DNA of 42,147 bases from contig JAAXHH010000048.1 of the NCBI GenBank assembly GCA_012270975.1, positions 1 to 42,147 of the forward strand. Reading direction: 5' to 3'. The position numbers were made by a program, and so were the translations under genes. The stretch comes from Candidatus Latescibacterota bacterium. GTDB taxonomy: Bacteria; JAAXHH01. Shown piece after piece: positions 1 through 9,234 of this stretch. The stretch's first letter is position 1. The number at the start of each line of letters is the position of its first letter. A model generated the notes under the pieces. The model was not told the DNA's origin. It saw nothing but the letters and a program-made list of their open reading frames with translations, and did not search any database.

Positions 1-1
1 G

Positions 2-742
2 TCCATTAAACCGGGTCAACTCCAACTCCAGTACAATGAGGAAATAACCAGCATCACGATAAAGGTATCGCTCTACACCTCTAACGAGACATTGATAGAA
101 GAAGAGCTCGACACAATATACAGAATGTACTCTCGTGAAGAGGCTACGTTCGAAACTGAAACCTGGCAATTCGAACTTGATAACTTAACGCCCGATCCGG
201 ATGAAACTGTTATCACTATGCTGATTGACGGGACTATCGTTTCCTATGAAGATCGACGGGGCGGCTCGGGATCCGATACCGCGGGCCGTTACGATTTTCG
301 GTGGAGCAGGTGGGGCGACAGCAAGGATGTGGTCGAATCGAAAGAGCCGGGTACCCTGACTTTTACCAGAGATGACGGCATGGACGAAACAGGTACCACC
401 ACAGACGTATTAAAGTTTACGGAAACCATTTTGGATACCGTAACCGTAAGATACAGGTTCATGGGTAATGAACTGTGGGGGGGTGGATACGTATTTAGCT
501 CGTCCGTGTCTGACAGTCTGACAGACGCCTTGCATGATACTTTAGACGAACGATATGGCATCAGCGAAAATGTAGACGGCAATACCCTTTGGAAGCGAAA
601 CGAAGACACCTGGGTTGTTTTGTATCCAGAAACCACCGAATCGAACATGATTCTGGGTTACTTCGAAGAATCGATGTTGTTAAACCTCGACGGGAACAAT
701 GCCTATAATACTTTACCCTTACGCGTGGTAGTTCCGGAGTAG
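2..742 (+). CDS. Hypothetical protein, 5'-truncated by the window edge
   Basis: The reading frame is open from base 2 to a TAG at 740-742, so the true start lies before the window; the TTG at 92 is only an internal candidate. About 246 residues are visible. They are polar and acidic, rich in Thr, Asp and Glu, with short alternating hydrophobic stretches that suggest a beta-rich, probably extracytoplasmic protein. I see no membrane segment, catalytic motif or cysteine pattern in this part. I do not recognise the family. Nearly 250 bases separate it from the next gene, so co-transcription is uncertain. Confidence 0.6.
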   Translation, partial: SIKPGQLQLQYNEEITSITIKVSLYTSNETLIEEELDTIYRMYSREEATFETETWQFELDNLTPDPDETVITMLIDGTIVSYEDRRGGSGSDTAGRYDFRWSRWGDSKDVVESKEPGTLTFTRDDGMDETGTTTDVLKFTETILDTVTVRYRFMGNELWGGGYVFSSSVSDSLTDALHDTLDERYGISENVDGNTLWKRNEDTWVVLYPETTESNMILGYFEESMLLNLDGNNAYNTLPLRVVVPE

Positions 743-987
743 ATTCGAAAAAGCCCCAGGGTCATACTATTCGCGGGTTTGTTTCGGTCCCATGTGGTCA
801 CAGTAACAGTGTCAGAGTTGACTGCGGCATGGTATACCTGATGACTAAGTTAGGGGACTGAATACCGAATAAAGAAGTCTTCTAATCCCTGCAGATTCTA
901 ACCGTTGGGAGATCTATGTCGAGGAATCCAATGTTGGTCGGTTGTTTACCGGAGGGGCAGATAAAATACGTTAAGTTAGGAGAAATC

Positions 988-1764
988 ATGGCAAGAAAGT
1001 CATGGGTGTTGGCCATTGCACTCGTGACCCTGATGGCGGTCGCGGGCACCACGCAAGCACAGGTCGGTCCAACCGGTTCCGGTCAGGCAGGGACCTACGT
1101 CGGCGCATTTGGGGGACTTGGCGCAGTGGACGTTAGAATGACCGACACCGATGGTTTCTCGGGCTCGGAAGGCGTCCCCGGCCGGACGTACGAATACGAC
1201 GACACCGGACTCGCGGCGGGTGTCGTGGCGGGGCGATACTTCCACCTGGGGCGTGTGCAATTTCGGTTCGAGGCGGACGGGGCATTCGGCGGTCTCCCGA
1301 CGGCTTCCCGGCAGATGGATCCCATAGGACTGGACGAAACGGCGGCGACGGAACTGCATTGGGTCGGGACGGCACGCATTGGCGTTCGGAAATCGCTCGG
1401 TCGTTTCGACGTGTTCTTCACCGGCGGGCCATCGGTTGCTGGAATCTCGAACTCGTTCACCGATCTCGATCCGGGAACGGACGGGCGTGAGCGCGTGGAC
1501 CCAGACGATTCCTTCGAGGATCGGCTGACACGCCTGGGATGGGTCGCCGGGACCGGAATTGAAACGCCGGTGGCGAGCGCCTGGACGCTCCGATTCGAAG
1601 GGCTGTACATGGATTTCGGCGAGACCGACCACCAGGCGGAGAACCGGGCTGGGGTCAACACCGGTGTCTGTGGACCGAGGGGTCTTCCCAGCCCTTGCCG
1701 TTACGGCGTTGACCAACGGTTCGCTCTCCTCCGTCTGACCCTCGTTCGCAGTCTCGGCCAATGA
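988..1764 (+). CDS. Secreted outer-membrane beta-barrel-like protein
   Basis: The start at 988 is preferred over the upstream ATG at 916 because it has a Shine-Dalgarno (TAGGAGAA, about 978-985) and gives a classical signal peptide: MARK, a hydrophobic core, then TTQAQ with likely cleavage after AQA. The mature part (about 235 residues) is rich in glycine and aromatic residues. Alternating strands such as YVGAFGGLGAVDVRM and LRFEGLYMDFGE suggest an 8- to 10-stranded barrel like OmpA/OprF-type porin-like proteins. Two cysteines near the C-terminus (CGPRGLPSPC) could form a disulfide in a loop. Its role is unknown; a structural or adhesion barrel is inferred from fold only. It is transcribed toward the ABC gene on the other strand. 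Confidence 0.7.
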   Translation: MARKSWVLAIALVTLMAVAGTTQAQVGPTGSGQAGTYVGAFGGLGAVDVRMTDTDGFSGSEGVPGRTYEYDDTGLAAGVVAGRYFHLGRVQFRFEADGAFGGLPTASRQMDPIGLDETAATELHWVGTARIGVRKSLGRFDVFFTGGPSVAGISNSFTDLDPGTDGRERVDPDDSFEDRLTRLGWVAGTGIETPVASAWTLRFEGLYMDFGETDHQAENRAGVNTGVCGPRGLPSPCRYGVDQRFALLRLTLVRSLGQ

Positions 1765-1866
1765 TCGTTGTGATAGGTAGATTGCTCGTCTCCGGTCTGT
1801 CGGTATTCGGCGCGTTTCTGCGCAGCGTCTTTAACTTAATCCGTGATGTGAGTTGCCGCACTGAGC

Positions 1867-3690
1867 CTAGCGCAACGTGTAGTTTTCCGCCTGTGCCTTG
1901 AAAAGCGTAGCATACTCACCATTGCCGTTTACCAATTGATCATGCGTGCCAACCTCAACGACCGCTCCCTCTTTGAGCGTGACTATCTTGTCAGCCATTC
2001 GCACACTTCCCAGTCGATGTGTAATGAAAAGCGCCGATTTGTCCCTGGTAAGTTCGCGGAAGTTCCGAAACAACTCACTCTCAGCCATGGCATCCAACGC
2101 CGAGGAAGGCTCGTCCAATACAATCAACGACGCGTCCCTCGCCAGCGCTCGAGCTATCGCGATCCGTTGCCACTGACCGCCCGACAAATCGAAACCCCCG
2201 GCAAACTGCTTGCCCAACAACGTGTCGTGTCCCGCAGGGAGCTGTCCAATAAAGTCGCTGACCCCCGCCTTCTCCGATACAGCGCGTATCCACTCGTCCG
2301 AGGGATTTCTCGACAAATCGCCAAGTGATATGTTCTGTCTGACGGTCAAGTAAAACCGAGCGTAATCCTGGAACACCACCGCGATCCTTTCTCTCAGGTC
2401 TTGGATGTTCAAGACCGAAAGGGGAACCCCATTCAACAGAACTTCCCCGGAGTCGGGGTTATACAGTCGTAGCAAGAGTTTGACCAGGGTACTTTTGCCG
2501 GCTCCGTTTCTTCCAACAAGGGCGACCTTTTCGCCAGGCTTGATAGAGAAGTTCACGCTTTCCAATGCGGGTCTGTGGGATCCCGGATAGGTGAAAGATA
2601 CGTCACGGATTTCGTACCCGGGTTTAAGTGAACTCCGGCACGAATGCGTACTAACGACTTTCTGCGCTGGCAACTTGAATTCCAGAAAGTCGAAAAAGTG
2701 TTTAACGTGCAATGACGCAAAGTGAACACTTGCCAGTTGTCCCAGCACATTGCTCATCGCGCGCGCAGCCTGAGGAAGCAGCCCAATGTACAACACAGCG
2801 TCACCGATAGTCAGTGCGCCACGATAGGCTTGCAGCACAATCCAGGCAAACGCACCGGCACTTACGGTTCCAGACAGTGCTCCGGACAGTGCTCCGACCT
2901 TCCACGCACGCCGCCGAAACCGCTGAGATCTTTCGAATACCTTGGCAAACGCTGCATGGTATTTCTCAAGAAAGAAATCGCCAAGGCCGAAAGTGCGAAC
3001 TTCTTTGGCAGTCTCGGCAGACGTCAACACGCTGGCGTAATAACGCTGTTCTCGCGTATCATGAGCTTGAGCTCGAAATACACTCATCTTGTTTTTGTTT
3101 ACCCAGAACGTGACGAGGTAATGTGGGAGCATGCCCAGCAACAGGAGCAGTCCGAGCGCCCAATGCAGACTGCTCAAGATCGCGACTGACCCGGCCAGTA
3201 ATAGCAGCGATCTCATCGTCGACGTCAATATGTCTATTACTCCGACGAACCTGCGGCCAGACGCTTCTGTCGCGTTACGCAGTTTATCATAGAATGCCGA
3301 GATCTCGAATATGGCGATTTCATGTATGCTGTTTACTTTTCTCAGTAGAGAAGTCTCGCTATGTGCCTCGATCTTCTGACCGACACTTTCCCTTATATTC
3401 ACGCTCAGCGGAATCAGCACCTGGGCTGTTACACCCAGAAAGAGGAATCCGCCCAGCAAGACATACAGCATATCGGTTGAATCCTCCCCTGTCGTTACCA
3501 GGTCGATCGCGGACTTTGCCAACCATAAAGATGCGATCGGAAAAGCAGCCTCGGCAGCGTGAATGACGAACAACGAAGACACGGACCACTTCTCAAGTCC
3601 GATCATGTACCGCACAGTTCTGCCCATGACGGCGATCGTATCCCTCACAACGTGAATACCACTGATGACACTGGATCTCAGTCTGCCCAT
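1867..3690 (-). CDS. ABC exporter, fused membrane and ATPase domains
   Basis: This 607-residue half-transporter has an N-terminal six-helix export-type membrane domain (about residues 35-330) followed by an ATPase domain. Visible motifs are Walker A GRNGAGKST (393-401), Q-loop Q441, signature LSGGQ (502-506), Walker B LIVLDE (522-527) and the switch histidine in FITHR (about 558). The length is normal for a homodimeric exporter such as MsbA or a peptide/lantibiotic exporter. The substrate cannot be read from sequence. There is no C39 peptidase domain at the N-terminus. The ATG at 3690 has a GGAG box five bases upstream. It is divergent from the dehydratase gene, with 297 bases between, and no partner gene is adjacent. 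Confidence 0.92.
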   Translation of the reverse strand: MGRLRSSVISGIHVVRDTIAVMGRTVRYMIGLEKWSVSSLFVIHAAEAAFPIASLWLAKSAIDLVTTGEDSTDMLYVLLGGFLFLGVTAQVLIPLSVNIRESVGQKIEAHSETSLLRKVNSIHEIAIFEISAFYDKLRNATEASGRRFVGVIDILTSTMRSLLLLAGSVAILSSLHWALGLLLLLGMLPHYLVTFWVNKNKMSVFRAQAHDTREQRYYASVLTSAETAKEVRTFGLGDFFLEKYHAAFAKVFERSQRFRRRAWKVGALSGALSGTVSAGAFAWIVLQAYRGALTIGDAVLYIGLLPQAARAMSNVLGQLASVHFASLHVKHFFDFLEFKLPAQKVVSTHSCRSSLKPGYEIRDVSFTYPGSHRPALESVNFSIKPGEKVALVGRNGAGKSTLVKLLLRLYNPDSGEVLLNGVPLSVLNIQDLRERIAVVFQDYARFYLTVRQNISLGDLSRNPSDEWIRAVSEKAGVSDFIGQLPAGHDTLLGKQFAGGFDLSGGQWQRIAIARALARDASLIVLDEPSSALDAMAESELFRNFRELTRDKSALFITHRLGSVRMADKIVTLKEGAVVEVGTHDQLVNGNGEYATLFKAQAENYTLR

Positions 3691-3757
3691 ATCGCTCCGG
3701 TCAGATCCTTTCGTGTATTTCGATTTTTTTAAGCAGGATTTTCAATCCACGAGCAAG

Positions 3758-3775
3758 GACAGTGACGCTACTGTC
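3758..3775. promoter_or_regulatory. Inverted repeat in the divergent ABC / dehydratase spacer
   Basis: GACAGT and ACTGTC form a perfect 6-bp dyad with a 6-base spacer inside the 297-base region between two divergent genes. It may be an operator, but a dyad of this size can arise by chance. The rest of 3691-3987 is moderately AT-rich and holds no ORF I would support. Confidence 0.2.
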
Positions 3776-3814
3776 GGGGAGTGGAGCTTCGTAGCGCTTG
3801 TTGAGTTTTTAGTA

Positions 3815-3844
3815 TTAGAATCTCACTCTTTATTTTAATATAAT
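3815..3844 (+). promoter_or_regulatory. Possible promoter for the dehydratase-ThDP operon
   Basis: A perfect TATAAT is at 3839-3844, in an AT-rich patch 144 bases before the start at 3988. The -35 candidate TTAGAA (3815-3820, 18-base spacer) is poor, so only the -10 element is convincing. Confidence 0.3.
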
Positions 3845-3987
3845 GTCAAAAACTGGAGAATTACAGGTTTGAACCGCATCACCCGGTTTCAAAGAGGCAT
3901 CGTAATCCGCACGCTTCCCCGATGTCCTCATCCTGCTTACTCCGACCCATCACCTAAAATCTCAAGAGTCCGTAATTGAACCACTCT

Positions 3988-4959
3988 ATGCCCACCCACC
4001 TTGCACTTCCGGACATTATCAAGGCACGCGACTTCCTCGACGAGCACCTGGCGCCGACGCCGATGTACCGCTCCGCCGGGTTCAGCGAGACGCTGGGCCT
4101 GGAACTCCACGTGAAGTACGAGAACTTCCAGCCTATCCGTTCGTTCAAGGTCAGGGGCGGACTGTACACTATGTCCCTGCTCGACGGGGAACAGCGCGCC
4201 CGGGGCGTCACGACGGCGTCAACCGGCAACCACGGTCAGGGCATCGCCTACGGGGGAGGCGTGATGGGAGTTCCCGTCACGGTGGTCGTTCCTCATGGAA
4301 CGCCGGACGTCAAGAGCCAGGCCATTCGTCGCCTCGGCGCCGAGCTGGTCGTCCATGGCGAGACGATCGCCGATGGATTCGCGCGGTCCCGGGAAATCGC
4401 CGAAGAGACGGGCAGGGTGTACATCGAGGATGGGGAAGATTTCGGACTCATGGCGGGCGCGGGTACCATCGGCCTGGAGATCATGGAGGATCTGCCGGAT
4501 GCGGATGCGGTGGTGCTGCCCGTGGGCGGCGGCAACCTGATCGCGGGGGTGGGTACGGCCATCAAGGCGGTCAATCCGGACGTCCGCCTCGTCGGCGTCC
4601 AGGCGTCCAACGCGCCGTCGGTTTACCGGTCCTGGAAGGAAGGACGGACCGTGACCACGGCGACCTGTGACACCTTTGCCGGGGGACTGGCGACGACCTA
4701 TCCGGGCGGCCTGGCCTTCGACGTGCTGAAAGACCTGGTCGACGAGATGCATCTCGTCACCGAGGAAGAGATGAAACAGGCGATCCCCGTCGTTCTCGAG
4801 CACACCGGGTTCATCGCGGAAGGCGCCGCCGCAGCGGTATTCGCCCTGTGCATGCACGAGGCCGCCTCGTGGCAGGGCCAGCGCGTCGCCGCGCTGTTCA
4901 GCGGCGGCAACCTGGGGATGGACGGCGTGCGGGAGATGGTCCAATACCTGAACGAATAG
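3988..4959 (+). CDS. Serine/threonine dehydratase-like PLP enzyme
   Basis: A fold-type II PLP enzyme of 323 residues. The Schiff-base lysine is K54 in SFKVRGG, the substrate loop is STGNHGQG (78-85) and the phosphate-binding loop is VGGGN (179-183). There is no C-terminal ACT domain, so it resembles catabolic or short dehydratases (threonine/serine dehydratase, hydroxyaspartate dehydratase or EutB-type) rather than allosteric IlvA. The expected reaction is elimination of water and ammonia from a beta-hydroxy amino acid to give a 2-oxo acid. The ATG at 3988 is preferred over the TTG at 3976 because it begins at the usual family N-terminus. The next gene, a ThDP enzyme that typically acts on 2-oxo acids, starts 59 bases downstream, which suggests a shared pathway. 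The exact substrate is unknown. Confidence 0.88.
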   Translation: MPTHLALPDIIKARDFLDEHLAPTPMYRSAGFSETLGLELHVKYENFQPIRSFKVRGGLYTMSLLDGEQRARGVTTASTGNHGQGIAYGGGVMGVPVTVVVPHGTPDVKSQAIRRLGAELVVHGETIADGFARSREIAEETGRVYIEDGEDFGLMAGAGTIGLEIMEDLPDADAVVLPVGGGNLIAGVGTAIKAVNPDVRLVGVQASNAPSVYRSWKEGRTVTTATCDTFAGGLATTYPGGLAFDVLKDLVDEMHLVTEEEMKQAIPVVLEHTGFIAEGAAAAVFALCMHEAASWQGQRVAALFSGGNLGMDGVREMVQYLNE

Positions 4960-5018
4960 AGTCCCGCAACCTGAACGAAAAGAATACGGCCACCCAATCA
5001 AAGAGGAGTAAGTACGAT

Positions 5019-6653
5019 ATGAACGTCGCCCAGGCGGTTGCCCGTGTGTTGAAGCAGGAAGGGGTCGAGTACCTGTTCGCTTACCCGGTCAATCCACTGA
5101 TCGAGACGGCCGCCGAGCTGGATATCCGCACGGTGATCGTCCGGCAGGAGCGGATCGGTCTCCACATGGCGGATGCGGTCAGCCGGCTGTCGTCGGGGCG
5201 CAAAATCGGCGTGTTCTGCATGCAGAGCGGGCCGGGCACGGAGAACGCCTACGGCGGCGTGGCCCAGGCCTTCGGGGAATCGGTGCCTATCGTGGTGCTT
5301 CCTATGGGGTACCGGAGGAAGGTCGCCCAGCTATCGCCGAATTTCCACGCCTACCTCAACTTCCAGCACATCACGAAATCCTGCGAATACCTGGTACTCC
5401 CCGAGACCGTATCGGAGGTCATGCGCCGGGCCTTCACCCAGGTTAAAAACGGGCGGCCCGGCCCGGCGCTGGTGGAGTTTCCGACCGACATGCTGGGCGA
5501 AGAGGTGCCCGGGCCCTGGGACTACCGGCCTACCCCTTCCGTACGCGTCGGACCCGATCCGGACGCGGTACGCGATGCCGCCGAGGCCCTGGTCGCGGCG
5601 GAGCGGCCGGTTATCTACGCTGGCCAGGGAGTGCACTACGCCCAGGCGTGGCCCGAGTTGAAGCAACTGGCCGAACTGTTGGAAGCCCCGGTGACCACGA
5701 CCCTGGACGGCAAGAGCGCCTTCCCGGAAAACCATCCCCTCTCCCTGGGAAACGGGGGCCGGTCGATGCCGGAACCCGTTCATGTCTTCGTGCAAAACGC
5801 CGACGTGATCTTCGGCATCGGGTGCAGCTTCACCCGGACGAATTTCGGCCTGACGATGCCCGAAGGAAAGACCTACATCCACGCTACGCTGGATCCAGGC
5901 GACATCAACAAGGACGTGGCGTGCCACTATCCAATCGTGGGCGACGCCGCGCTCATACTGCGGGCCCTCATCGACGAGGTGTCGGACCGGTTGAAAAACA
6001 AGCCGCGCGGCCGGTACGACGGGATCGTGGACGAGATCCGGGCCATCCGGCAGCGCTGGATGAACGCCTGGATGCCGAAACTCAGGGATGCCTCCACGCC
6101 CTTCTCTCCCTACCGGGTCATCAGCGACATGATCGACACCGTCGACATCGATCGGACGATCATCACCCACGACGCGGGCAGCCCCCGGGACCAACTGACC
6201 CCCTTCTGGCCCTCGACCACGCCCCTGAGTTACATAGGCTGGGGAAAGACCACCCAGCTGGGCTACGGGCTCGGACTGGCCATGGGCGCGAAGCTGGCGC
6301 ACCCCGACAGGCTTTGCATCAACGTATGGGGCGACGCGGCCATCGGGTTCACGGGCATGGACTTCGAGACGGCCGTCCGCGAGCGCATTCCCATCCTCTC
6401 CGTCCTCTTCAACAACCACTCCATGGCCATCGAGATCCCCGTCATGCCCACGTCGCAGGCGAAGTACGGCGCGACCGACATTTCGGGGAACTACGCGAAG
6501 ATGGCGGAGGCCTTCGGGGGCTACGGGGAACGGGTCGAATCGCCGGAACAAATTATCCCGGCGCTGAAGCGGGGCATTCGCAAGACGGAGGAGGGCGTCC
6601 CGGCGCTGCTGGAGTTCATGACCAGCAAGGAAATCGACTTCTCATTCTTCTGA
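5019..6653 (+). CDS. Thiamine-diphosphate-dependent enzyme, acetolactate-synthase-like
   Basis: A 544-residue protein with the three-domain ThDP layout: N-terminal pyrimidine-binding domain with the catalytic glutamate E44 (VRQERIG), a central domain, and a C-terminal pyrophosphate domain. The GDG-type motif (GDAAIGF, about 437) runs to the NN pair in VLFNNHS. The third motif position is Ala rather than Gly. Family members decarboxylate or ligate 2-oxo acids, but the substrate cannot be fixed. The open frame extends back to 4848, yet the start is 5019: AAGAGGAG sits at 5001-5008 and the sequence begins MNVAQAVARVL like the family. It follows the PLP dehydratase by 59 bases and probably uses its 2-oxo-acid product, an inference from context. 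Confidence 0.88.
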   Translation: MNVAQAVARVLKQEGVEYLFAYPVNPLIETAAELDIRTVIVRQERIGLHMADAVSRLSSGRKIGVFCMQSGPGTENAYGGVAQAFGESVPIVVLPMGYRRKVAQLSPNFHAYLNFQHITKSCEYLVLPETVSEVMRRAFTQVKNGRPGPALVEFPTDMLGEEVPGPWDYRPTPSVRVGPDPDAVRDAAEALVAAERPVIYAGQGVHYAQAWPELKQLAELLEAPVTTTLDGKSAFPENHPLSLGNGGRSMPEPVHVFVQNADVIFGIGCSFTRTNFGLTMPEGKTYIHATLDPGDINKDVACHYPIVGDAALILRALIDEVSDRLKNKPRGRYDGIVDEIRAIRQRWMNAWMPKLRDASTPFSPYRVISDMIDTVDIDRTIITHDAGSPRDQLTPFWPSTTPLSYIGWGKTTQLGYGLGLAMGAKLAHPDRLCINVWGDAAIGFTGMDFETAVRERIPILSVLFNNHSMAIEIPVMPTSQAKYGATDISGNYAKMAEAFGGYGERVESPEQIIPALKRGIRKTEEGVPALLEFMTSKEIDFSFF

Positions 6654-6660
6654 TCGGGAC

Positions 6661-6682
6661 CGCGCCCGCATATCGGGGCGCG
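6661..6682. terminator. Hairpin between convergent genes
   Basis: CGCGCCC (6661-6667) pairs perfectly with GGGCGCG (6676-6682) around an 8-base loop, directly after the ThDP gene stop. The tail toward the right is only mildly T-rich. It probably ends the plus-strand operon, facing the convergent oxidoreductase gene. Confidence 0.45.
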
Positions 6683-6726
6683 CTTCGACTTCTGTTTAAC
6701 CCCGCTGACTCGGCGCGCATGTCATT

Positions 6727-7863
6727 CTAGTTCGCAGATTCTACGCGCGTGTCCTTCCGGTCGAATCGATCCGGCAGAAACGGAGCCATGGCCGGGGGTA
6801 CCGCACCGTGCTCCAGGTGATCCGCGATGAGCCGTCCGGTTATCGGGGCGAGGAGAATGCCGTTGCGGAAGTGGCCCGTGGCGAGGACGAGGCGCTCCAG
6901 GCCCGCCGGGCCGAGTATGGGCTTGCCGTCCTTCGACATGGGACGCAGTCCAGCCCAGGTTTCCACGATTGGCGCTTCTGCCAGTCCGGGCGCCATGCGT
7001 AGCCCCTCTCTGATCACATCGGACACGCCGCCCGCGGTCACGCTGGCGTCGAACCCGGTCTTCTCCACCGTGGCGCCCATCAGCACGCGGCCGTCCCGGC
7101 GGGGCACGAGGTACTGTTCCGGGCCGTAGATGACGCGCCCCAGGGGCGGGACGCCGCTCCCGTCGACGCAGACCATCTGACCCCGCACGGGTTGGACCGG
7201 CGGCGGCTCGCCCGGGATCCACTTCAGCAGCCCGGACCAGGCGCCGGCCGCGACAACCACGCGTTCCGCTCCGATGCGTTCGCCGGGGACGACGACTCCG
7301 GCCGCCCGGTTCCTCCGCACGATCAGGTCGACGACCGGATCCCCGATGCGGAATTCACCTCCCCGGGCCCTGACGGCGCCGACCAGGGCTCGGACTAGCC
7401 GCCGGTTCTCCACCTGGTGCATCCTTTCGAAGAGCAGGCCGCACCGTGTTTCGGGCGACAGCATGGGCTCGAGCGTGCGGACCTCCTCACCGGTGAGCCG
7501 CTCGACCGGAAGGCCCAAGTTCACCTGGTGGCGGTACCGCCGGTCCAGTTCTTCGGATTCCACGTCGTCGAAGGCGACCTGCAGCCCCGCTTCGGTCCGG
7601 TACTCGACGTCGATGCCGGTTTCCTCGAGCAGCGCGGCGGACCAGTCGGCGTACATATCCAACCCCGACAGGCACAGGTCAAGGTAGGCCCGGTTAAAAG
7701 GGCGGGCGCCCTGCGGCGCAAGTACACCGGCGGAGGCCCACGAAGCTTCCTTGCCCGGATCGCCCGGATCCACGAGGGTCACGCGCGTCCCGCGGCACAG
7801 CAGTTCGCGGGCGATGGACAGGCCGATGACGCCCGCACCCACGATGACAACGTCCGTTTTCAT
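6727..7863 (-). CDS. thiO: Glycine oxidase-like FAD-dependent amine oxidase
   Basis: A DAO-family flavoprotein of 378 residues. The N-terminal dinucleotide-binding motif is VIVGAGVIGLSIA, followed by the EASWASAGVLAP stretch typical of ThiO-type glycine oxidases. The C-terminal FAD-contact region is ATGHFRNGILLAPITG. These enzymes oxidise glycine or small amines to imine and peroxide; in thiamine synthesis ThiO supplies iminoglycine for the thiazole. The frame is open to 7893, but the start is set at the ATG at 7863, giving MKTDVVIVGAG. No other thi genes are nearby, so a general amine or D-amino-acid oxidase is a real alternative. It lies downstream of the Gfo/Idh gene on the same strand, separated by a strong hairpin. 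Confidence 0.8.
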   Translation of the reverse strand: MKTDVVIVGAGVIGLSIARELLCRGTRVTLVDPGDPGKEASWASAGVLAPQGARPFNRAYLDLCLSGLDMYADWSAALLEETGIDVEYRTEAGLQVAFDDVESEELDRRYRHQVNLGLPVERLTGEEVRTLEPMLSPETRCGLLFERMHQVENRRLVRALVGAVRARGGEFRIGDPVVDLIVRRNRAAGVVVPGERIGAERVVVAAGAWSGLLKWIPGEPPPVQPVRGQMVCVDGSGVPPLGRVIYGPEQYLVPRRDGRVLMGATVEKTGFDASVTAGGVSDVIREGLRMAPGLAEAPIVETWAGLRPMSKDGKPILGPAGLERLVLATGHFRNGILLAPITGRLIADHLEHGAVPPAMAPFLPDRFDRKDTRVESAN

Positions 7864-7897
7864 GGTGAAGGACTCGGGGTATATCCCAAACAAAAGC

Positions 7898-7927
7898 CAA
7901 TGTTGATTTTAATTTTAATCAACATTG
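7898..7927 (-). terminator. 11-bp perfect inverted repeat between Gfo/Idh and thiO genes
   Basis: CAATGTTGATT (7898-7908) and AATCAACATTG (7917-7927) are perfect complements around an 8-base AT loop. Read on the minus strand it follows the Gfo/Idh gene and is trailed by GGCTTTTGTTT, which fits a Rho-independent terminator. It also lies 35-64 bases before the thiO start, so an operator role is possible. The stem is AT-rich, weaker than a typical terminator. Confidence 0.45.
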
Positions 7928-7990
7928 ACAATATATTAAATCCGCTTTAGGACAATATAGTCCGCAGAGCTTACCACGCCCCACGCCACG

Positions 7991-9064
7991 CTATCCTATT
8001 TCACCCGGCGCCACGGCACGGTGTTCCGCCATGGAGCGGTAGCCGGCGTTCACCAACTGGAGCGTTTTCAGGTTGTCCCTGCCATTGGTCTCGGGCAGGC
8101 GGTCCTGCTCGATTGCGGCCATCAGTTCTCCCATCGGACCAATGAAGGCGTCGGGTATCCAACGCTCCTCGAACCGGTGGCTTATCGTCTTGTCGGGATC
8201 GATCTTACGGCTCGAATAGGACAGGGTGTCCGGCCGTCCGTGGGGGTAGTCGTAGAGCAGGCCGAACGTCCCGGCGGCGTATCCTTCCGTGCCGTCGATG
8301 CGCAGGGTCGCGAAGCGCTCTTCCGTCCAGTTGTTGTGATTGACGGACACCATGGCGCGAAACGTGTCCGAGTACTCGAACACCGTGATCGTCCGCGTTT
8401 CACCGGTCGCTGCATGCCCGGGATAGGACGCGCCGGACGACCACACGCGCCCGGGGTCTCCGAACAGAGAACGCATGCTGTCGAAGTAGTGTATACTGTG
8501 GAACATCAGGTCGAGACCATCGGCCGTGAGCACCCAGGGCCAGGCCCGCCATTCGGTCAGAATACTCACGTCGATTACGGCCGAAGCGGGATCGCCCAGC
8601 AATCCCCGGTTCAGCAAGGAGCGAGACGCCCGAACGGCCTGGTCCCACCGCATCTGCTGGTTCACGGCCAGTTTCACGCCACTCGCCTCCGCCATCTCCA
8701 CGATCTCGACGGCTTCGGCGTATATATTGGACAGCGGTTTCTGGCAAAGGAGGTGCTTCCCGGCCGCGGTCGCTTTCCGGACGAGATCCTTCTGGTGCCA
8801 GGGCGGGACGGCAATGTCCACGATGTCCACCGCGGGGTCGTCGAGCAGCGCTTCCACGGAAGGGTACACCGTGGGCACCTCGAATATCCGGGCGGTATGG
8901 TCCGCCTTGTCGCCGTTTGCGTCCGTCAACCCGACGACGTTGAATCCCGCCTTGCGATAGGCGGGGAGGTGCGCGGCGTTTACGATCCCTCCCGCCCCGA
9001 TGATGCCGATTCCGTAATCCAACTTATTTGCCAGCTTCGGACGATAGTCCAGATCCAGGCTCAT
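7991..9064 (-). CDS. Gfo/Idh/MocA-family NAD(P)-dependent oxidoreductase
   Basis: A 357-residue protein with the N-terminal Rossmann motif GIIGAGGIVNAAHLPAY (about 21-37) and the family active-site region GKHLLCQKPLS, where the usual EKP is QKP. The C-terminal part is the alpha/beta substrate domain. Members oxidise or reduce sugars, inositols or related polyols; the substrate is unknown. The ATG at 9064 has GAGGAG upstream. The gene is divergent from the membrane protease at 9235. The 170 bases between them contain TATAAT at 9111-9116, with no convincing -35 on either strand. Confidence 0.87.
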   Translation of the reverse strand: MSLDLDYRPKLANKLDYGIGIIGAGGIVNAAHLPAYRKAGFNVVGLTDANGDKADHTARIFEVPTVYPSVEALLDDPAVDIVDIAVPPWHQKDLVRKATAAGKHLLCQKPLSNIYAEAVEIVEMAEASGVKLAVNQQMRWDQAVRASRSLLNRGLLGDPASAVIDVSILTEWRAWPWVLTADGLDLMFHSIHYFDSMRSLFGDPGRVWSSGASYPGHAATGETRTITVFEYSDTFRAMVSVNHNNWTEERFATLRIDGTEGYAAGTFGLLYDYPHGRPDTLSYSSRKIDPDKTISHRFEERWIPDAFIGPMGELMAAIEQDRLPETNGRDNLKTLQLVNAGYRSMAEHRAVAPGEIG

Positions 9065-9234
9065 CTCGCGTATCTCCTCGCTATTGGTTCGATTGGTCCG
9101 GAATTGCAGTTATAATATGGTCGCGCGGGCAGGCCCGACAGGAAAAACGCCGCGAATCCTCTGGCCCGGAATAGCCCGTCGGTGTATCATGCACACCCAC
9201 GGCTTTTCGATGATCCTGTTCTCTAGGTCCTTAC

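Noticed and set aside
1000..1761. 253-codon minus-strand frame opposite the beta-barrel gene
   Set aside because: Antisense shadow of a GC-rich gene; the plus frame has a ribosome-binding site, signal peptide and barrel pattern.
1765..1866. Terminator between the convergent barrel and ABC genes
   Set aside because: Only a 4-bp GCGC stem with no T tract; not supportable.
5331..6551. 406-codon minus-strand frame opposite the ThDP gene
   Set aside because: Composition rich in Arg, Gly, His and Val typical of GC-rich antisense frames; the plus strand carries clear enzyme motifs.
8021..9115. 364-codon plus-strand frame opposite the Gfo/Idh gene
   Set aside because: No recognisable domain; the minus frame has a Rossmann motif and a ribosome-binding site.
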